Made by a program: the position numbers and the translations under genes. A DNA stretch of 61,128 nucleotides from Kofleriaceae bacterium. GTDB taxonomy: Bacteria > Myxococcota_A > Polyangia > Haliangiales > Haliangiaceae. Of this stretch, positions 52,131 through 60,728 are shown piece after piece. Positions within the stretch are counted from its first letter, which is position 1, and the number at the start of each line of letters is the position of its first letter. The stretch lies in assembly GCA_025357755.1 (NCBI GenBank), contig JANXOP010000185.1, positions 1 to 61,128 of the forward strand, in the 5' to 3' direction. The notes beneath the pieces are model-generated. The model ran no database searches and was not told where the DNA came from. It saw nothing but the letters and a program-made list of their open reading frames with translations.

Positions 52131-53152
52131 GCTCCAGGCTCGCTCTCGCCTTACTCGCGGGGCTCGCGCTCGCGGGTTGCGGTAAGAAGTCGAAGTCGAG
52201 CGGTCCTTCTGCGGAGGTGACCGGGCTCTCGGCGATCCCGGCTTCGGCGGTCGCGGTGGTCGCGATCGACGTGCCGCGCGTGCTCGGCGCGCCGCTCGTC
52301 GCTCACGCGGTCGACGTGTTGCTCCAACGCGATCTGGCTCTCGCGGATCGCTGGAAGCAGTTGCGCGACAGCTGCAAGCTCGATCCGAAACAGTTCCAGC
52401 ACGTCGCGATCGCGATGGGGCCGCACACCGGGCCACAACCCGGTACGGGGCCGGTGCTCGTCGTCGCGACCGGCAAGCTGGTCGAGACCGACCTCGCGGC
52501 GTGCGTGCGGACGATGGTCGGCAGCGGGAGTGGTTCCTTGACCGCATCGCCACTCGGCAATCGGACGCTCTATCAAGCGAAGGATGGAACGCACACGATG
52601 TTCTTCGCGTTCGGTCGTCCGGACACCGTGCTGATGAGCTCGAACGAGGCGTTCGTCACCGAGGCGCTCGGCGCAGGCAAGAAGCTGCCCGACAATCCAG
52701 AGATGGCGAAGTGGATCGCGATGGCCGACCAGAAGGCGCCGATCTGGGCCGCAGGTCGGGTCGACGAGCGCGTCGCGCAGGGCCTCGTGAAGGCAACCGC
52801 CGGTCAGCTCTCGGCAGGCCCGACCGCGATGATCGTCGCGGTCGATCTCACCAACGGCGCGAAGCTCGAGCTCGGCGGCGTGATGGCGAGCCCCGCAGAT
52901 GCCAAGGCACTGGAATCATTTGCGAAGGTTCAACTCGGAGGTCTCGCCATGGCAGCCCAAGCGGTCAGCCTCGGCGCACTCGTCGACAAGGTTCAAATCA
53001 CCGCTGATGCGAGCGTGGTTCGGCTGAGCGCCGCGCTCGATTCTGACGAGGTTAATCAGCTCGTTTCGGTCCTTGACGGCGGCAAGGGCTCCGCGCAAAG
53101 TGCGCCTCCCCCTGGGGGCTCGGCAGGTTCTGCCGGGTCTTCTGGGCCTTAG
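52127..53152 (+). CDS. Lipoprotein, paralogue of the upstream gene
   Basis: The protein has 341 residues. Lipobox LAG-C at about residue 18; then GLSAIPASAVAVVAIDVPRVLG parallels LLPVDSEMVIGLNFAQ of the neighbour, and FGRPDTVLMSSNEAFVTEALG parallels FVNDSTMVGVIGAKG. Tail is Gly/Ser/Pro-rich. Start GTG 52127 overlaps the upstream TGA (GTGA). Function unknown. Confidence 0.65.
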   Translation: MSSRLALALLAGLALAGCGKKSKSSGPSAEVTGLSAIPASAVAVVAIDVPRVLGAPLVAHAVDVLLQRDLALADRWKQLRDSCKLDPKQFQHVAIAMGPHTGPQPGTGPVLVVATGKLVETDLAACVRTMVGSGSGSLTASPLGNRTLYQAKDGTHTMFFAFGRPDTVLMSSNEAFVTEALGAGKKLPDNPEMAKWIAMADQKAPIWAAGRVDERVAQGLVKATAGQLSAGPTAMIVAVDLTNGAKLELGGVMASPADAKALESFAKVQLGGLAMAAQAVSLGALVDKVQITADASVVRLSAALDSDEVNQLVSVLDGGKGSAQSAPPPGGSAGSAGSSGP

Positions 53153-53161
53153 AGGATCATC

Positions 53162-53605
53162 ATGGGCAGCAAGAAGACCGTTTCCGTCAAGCAGAAGACC
53201 GCGCCGAAGAAGAAGGCGCAGACGAAGGCCGCACCGAGGGCCGCGAAGAAGGAAAAGACGGCGGCTGAGAACAAGCCGCGTCATCCGAAGGGTCGCGTCA
53301 GCGAAAACGGCCGCACGAAGGAAGCGCTCGCGAAGACGCTCGCCTCCGCGCTCGCCCGTGCTGACGAAGACAGCAACGCGATCGAGACGCGCCTCAAGAC
53401 CGCGTCGAACAAGCAGCTCCTCCGTCTCGAGGCGGCTGTCGCCACGCTGAAGAAGGACTACGGCTCGCGCGACAAGCTCGTCGCGTCGATCGCTGGCAAG
53501 CAATCGAAGGACAAGGACTACACGGCCAAGCTCGAGCAGCTCACGCTGCCGAACTTGCTCGAGCTCGCGAAGTCGGGCGAGCGTCGCGCTAAAGCGAATG
53601 CCTAA
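53162..53605 (+). CDS. Hypothetical protein with histone-like basic tail
   Basis: The protein has 147 residues. Residues 1-55 are Lys/Ala-rich (KKTVSVKQKTAPKKKAQTKA), like histone-H1-type bacterial tails; residues 60-147 are a helical domain (TKEALAKTLASALARADEDSN; KLEQLTLPNLLELAKSGERR). A DNA- or RNA-binding role is plausible but not shown. It shares its tail character, not its domain, with the protein at 5124-5693. Its TAA overlaps the TAG of the MoxR gene (CTAA). Confidence 0.6.
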   Translation: MGSKKTVSVKQKTAPKKKAQTKAAPRAAKKEKTAAENKPRHPKGRVSENGRTKEALAKTLASALARADEDSNAIETRLKTASNKQLLRLEAAVATLKKDYGSRDKLVASIAGKQSKDKDYTAKLEQLTLPNLLELAKSGERRAKANA

Positions 53606-54732
53606 GCTTCTGGGAGCGGCACCTTGTGCGCTCCCAACGTAGCCCGGATCAGGCTCCACACGGCGCCTGCGTCGGTCGTGACGTCGTCCCAGCGACCGGG
53701 GAACCGACCGCAGAACGACGTCTTCATGATCTCGGGCAGCGCGCGTTTGCCGTCCTCGGCAAACAGCTCGTGCTCCAAATAGATGCACGCCTCTTCAGTC
53801 GCGCGCACCGAGAGCGTCCCCGTGAGATCGGCGGCGTGGCGGATCGCATCGGCGACCGCGACGATGATGTCGAGGTTCGCGCCCGAGATCTTCGGATGGC
53901 GCCGCGCGAGGATCTCGATCTCGGCCTTCGGTGGCGGGTAATCCATCTGCAGCGGTGCGAAGCGATCGAGCTGCGCCGCATCGATGCCGAACGTGCCGCT
54001 GAACTCGCGGCCGCGATTGACCGCCGCGATGAACTGCACGTTGTCGGGGATCGGGATGAACGTGTTCTCGATCGGGTGGAACACGCGGCGGGTCGAATCG
54101 AGCGCGGGCATCAGGGCGTTGCGCGCGCTCTCCTGGCAGCGATTGAGCTCGTCGAGGAACACGAGGAAGCACTTGTCGGGATGCTCGGCGGCATCCTCGA
54201 GCGCGTTCAAGATGTCGGTGCGGATGAAGTCGGTGACCGGCGCGCCTGAAGCCGACGCGCGCACCTGGATCGAGACGAAGAAGTCGCTCGCCTCGACGAC
54301 CGCGCCGCAGTTGAAGAACACGAACTCCATACCGAGCGAATCCGCGATCGCGCGCGCGAGCACGGTCTTGCCGCAGCCCTGCGGGCCATCGAGCAGGATG
54401 TTGAGGCCGCTCTGCAAGAGGACCTGGAGCTTCTTCGAGACGTTGGGATCGAGGTAGACGCCTTCGATCCGGAACGGCGCGCGGGTGACGAACTCGACCT
54501 CGATGCGGCCTCGATCGTCGCGATCGGGTTTGTGGACCGTCGTGACCTTCACGATGCACGGCACGCCGGCGACGATCCGCTCGTCGTTCGAGAGGATCAC
54601 TTTCGGCGCGCGCCGGCCATCGAGATGGGTCGCGCGGAATTTGAACTCCGAGCCTTCGAGCGGGTTCGGCCAGAACGTCGCTTCGACGGTGCGGCCCGCG
54701 ACGAGCTCTTCGAGTGTCCATTTCCCCGTCAT
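53602..54732 (-). CDS. MoxR-type AAA+ ATPase (CbbQ/NorQ class)
   Basis: The protein has 376 residues. An N-terminal extension of about 90 residues (EELVAGRTVEATFWPNPLEG ...) precedes the AAA_5 core: Walker A G116-PQGCGKT, Walker B FLVFLDELNRCQ, sensor-1 QFIAAVNRG, arginine region FAPLQMDYP. This class works as a hexameric remodeller together with a vWA protein, as CbbQ-CbbO and NorQ-NorD do to activate rubisco or NO reductase. Here the vWA partner is the 1658-aa protein 14 nt upstream; no cbb or nor genes are present. Confidence 0.9.
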   Translation of the reverse strand: MTGKWTLEELVAGRTVEATFWPNPLEGSEFKFRATHLDGRRAPKVILSNDERIVAGVPCIVKVTTVHKPDRDDRGRIEVEFVTRAPFRIEGVYLDPNVSKKLQVLLQSGLNILLDGPQGCGKTVLARAIADSLGMEFVFFNCGAVVEASDFFVSIQVRASASGAPVTDFIRTDILNALEDAAEHPDKCFLVFLDELNRCQESARNALMPALDSTRRVFHPIENTFIPIPDNVQFIAAVNRGREFSGTFGIDAAQLDRFAPLQMDYPPPKAEIEILARRHPKISGANLDIIVAVADAIRHAADLTGTLSVRATEEACIYLEHELFAEDGKRALPEIMKTSFCGRFPGRWDDVTTDAGAVWSLIRATLGAHKVPLPEA

Positions 54733-54746
54733 CGAGGGAGTTTAAC

Positions 54747-57700
54747 TCACGCACCGAGCGAGCGACGGGCGAGGTCGGCGATCATCCGGCCGAACTGTGC
54801 GACGGCGGCTTCGATGGCGCCATCGAGGACGACGTAGTGTGGGAAGCAGACCTCCTCGAGCGCGTTCACCGCGACCTGGGCGCACACGATGCCGCGCTTG
54901 CGGGTGAGGGTCTGGACGAGCGCACGGAGCGCGTCGACGGAGCACTCGGTGGGAAGGCCATCGCTGATCATGACGACCACCTTGGCGCGGCGCTTGGATT
55001 CGAGCGCGACATTCGCGACGTGCAACAGCGCCGCCGCATCGTTGTTGCCGCCACTACTCTCGAGGCCGGCGACCCCGCAATCGTGGGCGCTACCCGCGTC
55101 GTAGATCACGCTGTCGGTGAAACCGAAGAAGCGCGCGTCGACGCCTGCAAGCGGCTCGACCGCCTCGGCGACCAAGGCGGCGAACCGCTTGGCGCGGCCG
55201 AGGTTGTCGCGCGAGGTCATCGAGCCGGAGCAATCGATGATCACACCGAGGAAGATGTCGTTGCGGCGCTGCGGCGTGCGAGCGACGAGGATGCGCGGAT
55301 CGTTGCGCGTGACGAGTGCTAGAAGGCGCGTGCGATCGAGGGTGCGGCCCTGGGTGCGCGCGCGTTGCGGGATCCACTGGAGGCCGAGGTCGGTGAGGTA
55401 GCTGCGCAGCCGATCGGCGTGGCGCGCGATCTCGCGCACCAGGTCGCGATGGGCCTCGGCGGTCGCCGCGATCTTCTCGACCGTCGTGATCGGATCGAAC
55501 TCTAGATCGGGCGAGACGTTGATCTGGAGCTTGTTGCCACGCGGGCCAGCCTTGCGCGGCCCGCGTTTGCGCGGATCCAGGATGCGCTCGATCTCGCGCT
55601 GGAGATCCTCGTCGTTGACCCCGGCGCCGAACACGTCGTCGTCGCGGGTGTGATCGCCAGCCTCGAGACCTTCGGGGCCGCCGAACACCTTGGCGACTTC
55701 GATCGTGCCCCCGAACAACTCCGCGAGCTGCTTCGTGAGCTCGTACATCTGCGCCATGGTCATGTCGCGGATGCCATTCGTGAGGGCGAGCGCCTTCGCG
55801 AGCATCGGATCGCCACTGCGATTGCCGTGGCCGAGCCGGAAGGCGCGCGCGAACCGAGCGAGCGGATGACCCGCGCGATCGAGCTCCGCGAGGATCTGGC
55901 CGCGGCGAATGCGCACCGCATTCTCGGCGAAGGCAACCTCGAGCGGCGTCTCGAGCAACGCCGTCGCGGTCGCTGCGCGGAGCGAATCTACGAGGCGAGG
56001 GACCGCGATCTCGTGGGCCGAGTGCTGGAACGCGTACGCGCCGAGCCGTTTCAACCGATCCCCATAGCTCGCGTCGACGGCTCGCAGGTTGCGTTCGAGG
56101 TGCTCGTCGGCGACGAGGTTGAGCAGGTGACCTAGACCCTCCGCATGCGCTCGGGCCCAGATCGCTTCGGGCTCTACGCCGCGGTGATACACGTGATGGC
56201 CGATCTCGTGGAGGACGAGCCCCTCGACGATATCGCGCCCGTGCGCTTCGTCGCGGAGCATCGGCAGTGGCGAGACAAAGATGCTGCTCGTGCTCAGCCG
56301 GGTGTACCCGAGGTCGCGCTCTTTGCTGGTGAGATGGAACCGGAGCATCCGTCCCGTGAGCTCGGCACCGCGCTTGACGCCCCACGCGAACACCTCGGCG
56401 ACGCGCTCGAGCCGCTCGTGGCCCGTGGCTTGCGACACGGCGAGCGTGGCCGCGATCCGGCGCGCCGAGGGCGAGCTCGCTTGGTCCAGGATGCGGCCGG
56501 CGAGCGCGCGGGTCGCGCCTTGATCCTTGCCGAGCCGACGCCAGCGATCGAGGACCTCCATCATCCGCTTCTCGGACGCGACATCGTGGCCGCCGACGAG
56601 CGTGCCGGCGACCACAGCTTCGACGGCTTCGAGCACGTCCGCCGCGGGTAACCAGTCGGCGGTCCGCGTATCCATCGCGGCCTCGACGATCAACGGCAGG
56701 CCACGCCAATCACCGATCGCGGCCAGGCGCGCGGCGGCGCCATGCCGCAGATGCACCGGGCGATCCGGATCGAGCTCGAGGAAGCGCACGAACGCATCGG
56801 CGGTCTGCTCGGAGGTGTCGACCGTGGCGAGCAACAGCGTCAGCGCGGGGTTGTACGCGTGATGGTGCGGCGAATCCGCGAGCGAGATCGCGCACGCGTA
56901 CGGCTCGGCGACGCGGACCAAGAGCTCCCAATCGGTCCGCTTGAAGTACCAGCTCGGATCCGGCTCGCGGACGGCTCCGATCGCGCGCGCGGCGGCACCC
57001 TCTTCACCGCGCATCGCCAGCGCGATGTTCGCGTAGAACCGCCACGCCGGTGGCGCCTCGCTGCGCAAGCCGAGGTCTCTCGCGCGCGCGAGCGGTTCGG
57101 GTTCGTCCCACAGGATGATGCTCGAGATGATCGCCAGCGGATGGGGCAGGGTGTGCAGCACCTCGAGCAAGGCGGCGAGCTGGAGCTGGCCCCTCGCGCC
57201 GAGGACGAGCAGCGCGAGCACCGCTTCTTCGACGAGCACGGGATTCGCGTGACCGCACCAACCGACGAGCGCGTCGAGATCCTCGGTCTTGCGAATCGTC
57301 TCGACCAGGTCGCTCGAAGCGACCGCGCGGGGACCGGGTGGCGGTGAAGGCATGCCGTCGATCCGGATCAAGCGCCCGGCATATTCGCGCGTCGCGGCGT
57401 CGGCGTCGGCGATCCGCTCGAGCACGCGATTGCGGACCTCGCCCTCGTCCACGGCTTTGCCCTCGACGAGCGCGACCACGATCCGCGCCGCGTGACGACC
57501 GACCGATCGGTCGACCCGCTCGGCACAGAAGTGTGCGAGCTCGACTGTCGCGTAGCCCTCGAACAGCGCGGTATGGCGGTAGCGATCGAACATCACCGCT
57601 TCGGAGACGCCTTGCCAGAGCGTGCGTGCAGATAGCCCGTCGCCGAACTGCTCGAGCTCGCGCAGCACGGGCAGCGGTCCGCCCTTCGCCTCGATCCACT

Positions 57701-59723
57701 GGCGCAGCTCGTCCAGCCTCGCTTCCCAGCGGTAGAGCGCCGCGTTCGCGAGCGGCGCGAGCTCGCGGAAGCGCAGCCACCGCTGGACCTCGTGATCGAG
57801 GGCGCGAGCGAAGGCGGGCGTGGGCTCGGAGAAGCGATCGCACTGGCGCGCGACATCCGGGAATGGATCGGTGCACGCGAACAGCGCGGCGCACACGGTC
57901 GCATTGGGATGGGCCTTGACCACCGCGAGCGCGCTCGTGAGCTCGTGGACCGGCACCTCGAGGGCGGGTGCCATCACGCGCGCGAGATCGCTCGTGCTCG
58001 CACTCATGATCCGGGCCCGCTCCTCCGACGTCAGCGCCCGGCGCAGGAGTGGCGGATCGACCAGGATGCTCGGCGTATCGAACGACGTCGTCGTCTTCGC
58101 GATCCACGCTTTGATCCGTGGCTCGAGCCGCGTTCGAAAGGCGCCGGCGATCGCGATCTCGCGACTCCGCGGCGGTGGATTGGTCGGGTCGTCGATCGCC
58201 TCGACGAACAGTGCGGCGTGGTCGTCGGTCAGCGGCCTGATCGCCGCGGTCAGCTGGTTGTCGGCAGTCGCGCGGATCAGCGCGAGCAGCAACATCCGTC
58301 GAGCGGCCGCCTGCTCGCGCAGCAGCGCCTCGATCAAGCCGGTGAGCCCGGCGCGATCGAGCGAGGCCGCGGTCGATCCGCACACGGCGGCGAGCCGTTC
58401 GGGATCCGCCTCGGCCTTCGAGCGCATCGCCGCGAGGAACACCCCGAGGCGATGCCTGTGCGGAATCTCCTCGACGAAGGTCTCGAGGCGCTTGCTCGTA
58501 AAGATCGTGACCGCGATCGCGGCGAGTGCGATGTAGCGCTTGTAGTCGTGGAATTCGACCCGCTTCAACCACTCGAGCTCGCGTGCCGGCGTCTCGCCCG
58601 GCAACGCGCAGAGCTCGGCCCAGCCGCGATCGCTGGCGACCAGCGCCGTGACGAGGGCCTCCTCACCAAAGAGCTCGACCAGCGTCTTCGCGCGCTGCGC
58701 TTGCAAGAGGCCCGCGATCGCCGCCATCAGTGCGAGGTCGCCCCTCGCGATCGGCAGCTCCATCAACCGGACGACATGATCGGTACTCGGCTTGATTGGC
58801 CAGTCGTGATGCACGAGTGCGAACACCGCCGCCGCGACATCTGTCGCGCGCAGCCACGGCGCACCGATCAAGCGTGGCTCGAGCACGAACGCGACGACGA
58901 GCACGCCATGCCTCTGCGCTACCGTAGCGTCGGGGTGGTGCGCCAACCAAGCGAGCAGCGAGACCACGCACCGTCGCGCGAGCACGCGATACCGCTTGTT
59001 CGCGAGTAACTTGACCAGCCGCTCGAACGAGCCACCGGGCGTATCCCAGCCCGGTGTCTTCAAGCACGCATCGATCAGCGTGTCGAAGTGATCGCGTTCG
59101 CCCGCACGCTCGATCGCGCCGCGGTCGAGATACGTGTCGACGACTCCGAGCGAACGCATCCGCTCGCTGCCAAGGAATTCGCGCAAGCTCCCCGCGGAAA
59201 TCTCCCACACCAGCTTCACGAGCTCGGCCGGCTCGACGCAACCGAGCGCGTAGAGCTCGACCGCGATCGAAGGCGATGTCATCGACCACGGCATCTTCTT
59301 CGCCGCTTCTGCACACACCGGATCGGTGCGTAGGTAGACGCCGAGGAAGGCCGCGTGCTGCGGAATCTCGGGATGCCGCAGCGCCGCGAGCCTCACCTCC
59401 GGGCGCGGATGAAAGAGCGCATGCGTGTAGCGAAACGGCGCGGCGACCGCGCAATCGCGCAGCGCATGGACCGCCGCGAGCCTCACCTCTTCGTCTCGGT
59501 CGTCGAGCCCACCTACGACCGCGCGCAATCCTGGCACGCCACGCACGCCCGCGAGCGCGCGCATCACGGCCATGCGCATTTTCGGATCGCTCGCACCGGC
59601 TAGCTCGACCAGCGCGCCGAGATACGGCCCACGCCGCGCCAGCGGCAGCCGCGCGATCGCATCGACCTCGTCGACCGAGATGGTGCCCGCTTGCAAGTGC
59701 CGCCAGATGTCGAGGTCGTTCAT
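54747..59723 (-). CDS. Giant HEAT-repeat / HExxH / vWA protein, MoxR partner
   Basis: The protein has 1658 residues. N-terminal 30-130 HEAT repeats (PKMRMAVMRALAGVRGVPGL, EEVRLAAVHALRDC), and HEAT-like helices continue to about 1100. HEIGHH at 1172-1177, with ADEHLERNL about 35 residues later as a possible third ligand, a zinc-protease-like site. C-terminal vWA from about 1490 with a full MIDAS D1497-C-S-G-S and TDSV, SDGL elements; the segment before it (QGRTLDRTRLLALVTRNDPR) recalls NorD/CbbO. Most relatives are a third of this size. Co-transcribed with the MoxR ATPase. Confidence 0.85.
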   Translation of the reverse strand: MNDLDIWRHLQAGTISVDEVDAIARLPLARRGPYLGALVELAGASDPKMRMAVMRALAGVRGVPGLRAVVGGLDDRDEEVRLAAVHALRDCAVAAPFRYTHALFHPRPEVRLAALRHPEIPQHAAFLGVYLRTDPVCAEAAKKMPWSMTSPSIAVELYALGCVEPAELVKLVWEISAGSLREFLGSERMRSLGVVDTYLDRGAIERAGERDHFDTLIDACLKTPGWDTPGGSFERLVKLLANKRYRVLARRCVVSLLAWLAHHPDATVAQRHGVLVVAFVLEPRLIGAPWLRATDVAAAVFALVHHDWPIKPSTDHVVRLMELPIARGDLALMAAIAGLLQAQRAKTLVELFGEEALVTALVASDRGWAELCALPGETPARELEWLKRVEFHDYKRYIALAAIAVTIFTSKRLETFVEEIPHRHRLGVFLAAMRSKAEADPERLAAVCGSTAASLDRAGLTGLIEALLREQAAARRMLLLALIRATADNQLTAAIRPLTDDHAALFVEAIDDPTNPPPRSREIAIAGAFRTRLEPRIKAWIAKTTTSFDTPSILVDPPLLRRALTSEERARIMSASTSDLARVMAPALEVPVHELTSALAVVKAHPNATVCAALFACTDPFPDVARQCDRFSEPTPAFARALDHEVQRWLRFRELAPLANAALYRWEARLDELRQWIEAKGGPLPVLRELEQFGDGLSARTLWQGVSEAVMFDRYRHTALFEGYATVELAHFCAERVDRSVGRHAARIVVALVEGKAVDEGEVRNRVLERIADADAATREYAGRLIRIDGMPSPPPGPRAVASSDLVETIRKTEDLDALVGWCGHANPVLVEEAVLALLVLGARGQLQLAALLEVLHTLPHPLAIISSIILWDEPEPLARARDLGLRSEAPPAWRFYANIALAMRGEEGAAARAIGAVREPDPSWYFKRTDWELLVRVAEPYACAISLADSPHHHAYNPALTLLLATVDTSEQTADAFVRFLELDPDRPVHLRHGAAARLAAIGDWRGLPLIVEAAMDTRTADWLPAADVLEAVEAVVAGTLVGGHDVASEKRMMEVLDRWRRLGKDQGATRALAGRILDQASSPSARRIAATLAVSQATGHERLERVAEVFAWGVKRGAELTGRMLRFHLTSKERDLGYTRLSTSSIFVSPLPMLRDEAHGRDIVEGLVLHEIGHHVYHRGVEPEAIWARAHAEGLGHLLNLVADEHLERNLRAVDASYGDRLKRLGAYAFQHSAHEIAVPRLVDSLRAATATALLETPLEVAFAENAVRIRRGQILAELDRAGHPLARFARAFRLGHGNRSGDPMLAKALALTNGIRDMTMAQMYELTKQLAELFGGTIEVAKVFGGPEGLEAGDHTRDDDVFGAGVNDEDLQREIERILDPRKRGPRKAGPRGNKLQINVSPDLEFDPITTVEKIAATAEAHRDLVREIARHADRLRSYLTDLGLQWIPQRARTQGRTLDRTRLLALVTRNDPRILVARTPQRRNDIFLGVIIDCSGSMTSRDNLGRAKRFAALVAEAVEPLAGVDARFFGFTDSVIYDAGSAHDCGVAGLESSGGNNDAAALLHVANVALESKRRAKVVVMISDGLPTECSVDALRALVQTLTRKRGIVCAQVAVNALEEVCFPHYVVLDGAIEAAVAQFGRMIADLARRSLGA

Positions 59724-59809
59724 CGGCGTGCTCCGCCAAACGTATCAGGAAAAAATCAGGGTGCCGCGGCGGCCGCTACCGCGAGCAACGAGCGTCGTGC
59801 TCCGGTCGT

Positions 59810-59842
59810 GGAGCGAACGCGCAAAGGCCGCGCGTTCGCTCC
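59810..59842. other. Perfect 13-bp inverted repeat with 7-nt loop
   Basis: GGAGCGAACGCGC - AAAGGCC - GCGCGTTCGCTCC, upstream of the giant vWA gene. No T-run follows on either strand, so it is not a typical intrinsic terminator. It may be an operator, a structural leader or a REP-like palindrome. Confidence 0.7.
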
Positions 59843-60290
59843 GTATGGAGCTCCGTCGTTCGTCGCTTGCAGCGACTCGATCCGAAGTCGGTACGCTCCA
59901 AGCAGCGCTCGAGGTTGCGAGGCTTGAAGGCCCCATCTCCTCTCGCGACCACGCGAAGCCGTAGCCGAAGTCGATGGCGCGAATGGAACACGGTCCAAAG
60001 ACACCACTTGTGGAAAAGCGCGGTGCCGGACCCACGTCCAGCTGCTCCCACCCGAGGAGCCGTCGCGCAGACGTGTCAATTCATCGTGCTTCGGATCGGG
60101 GTGCGGCCAAACCGCGACGCCCTGGCGAAACTATGTGAGTCGGTTGTTAGCAAGCACGGCCTCCGAGGGTTGATACGTCTAGAGGAACACGAAGATCTGT
60201 TCAAGCAAAATTTCAGAAGTGCCTGATTGGACTGCGGGCGACCACTAAGCGCGCCAAGGATCCAACTGCCAATCGACCGCCGCGGGCGGG
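59843..60290. other. Intergenic stretch with no convincing gene
   Basis: Between the hairpin and the tandem repeats. Codon usage is poor in all frames; only a 46-residue frame at 60086-60226 looks protein-like. Confidence 0.5.
60086..60226 (+). pseudogene. Possible gene remnant, lower GC
   Basis: A 46-residue frame beginning at GTG (VLRIGVRPNRDALAKLCESV, then LIRLEEHEDLFKQNFRSA). It has a natural amino-acid make-up and visibly lower GC than its surroundings, but no start context and no recognised family. Could be the 3' end of a lost gene. Confidence 0.25.
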
Positions 60291-60636
60291 GCCGCCTTCC
60301 GGATGTCCGAGCTCCGGATCGAACGCACGCTCGCCGCGTGAGCACCGTGCAGAACGCCGGCGGCGCCGTGGACTCGGTGGACAGCTGCGCCCATTGATTC
60401 GATTCGTGCGAGTGGCGCACCTGCCGCACCGATCCCACCGCGCGGGTGCCGAGCGCCAGCGCCGCTTTCCGGATCTACAGAGGGAGCAAGGCAGAGGCGG
60501 AACGCATGCTCGCCGCGTGAGCACCGTGCAGACCGCCGGCGGCGCCGTGGACTCGGTGGACAGCTGCGCGCATTGATTCGATTCGTGCGAGTGGCGCACC
60601 TGCCGCACCGATCCCACCGCGCGGGTGCCGAGCGCC
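60291..60636. repeat. Tandem direct repeat, two units of about 167 and 176 bp
   Basis: Units 60291-60457 and 60461-60636. A 137-bp core (60321-60457 and 60500-60636) differs at about three positions; the 5' parts share GCCGC[CT]TTCCGGAT and then diverge. Contains the palindrome GCCGGCGGCGCC-like block. No coherent long frame spans both copies. It lies just upstream of an apparently intact RAYT transposase gene. Confidence 0.85.
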
Positions 60637-60728
60637 GAAATTACTATCGGCACGCAAGTGAACGTCACATGTGCACTGCTTTGTGCTTGCGTTCGTCCTC
60701 GACGGCAACTATTATTGCCCTAATCAAG

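Noticed and set aside
59810..59842. Intrinsic terminator
   Set aside because: Strong hairpin but no T-run on either strand, and no gene ends next to it.
60291..60636. CRISPR array
   Set aside because: Only two units of about 170 bp with no spacer structure; a plain tandem duplication.
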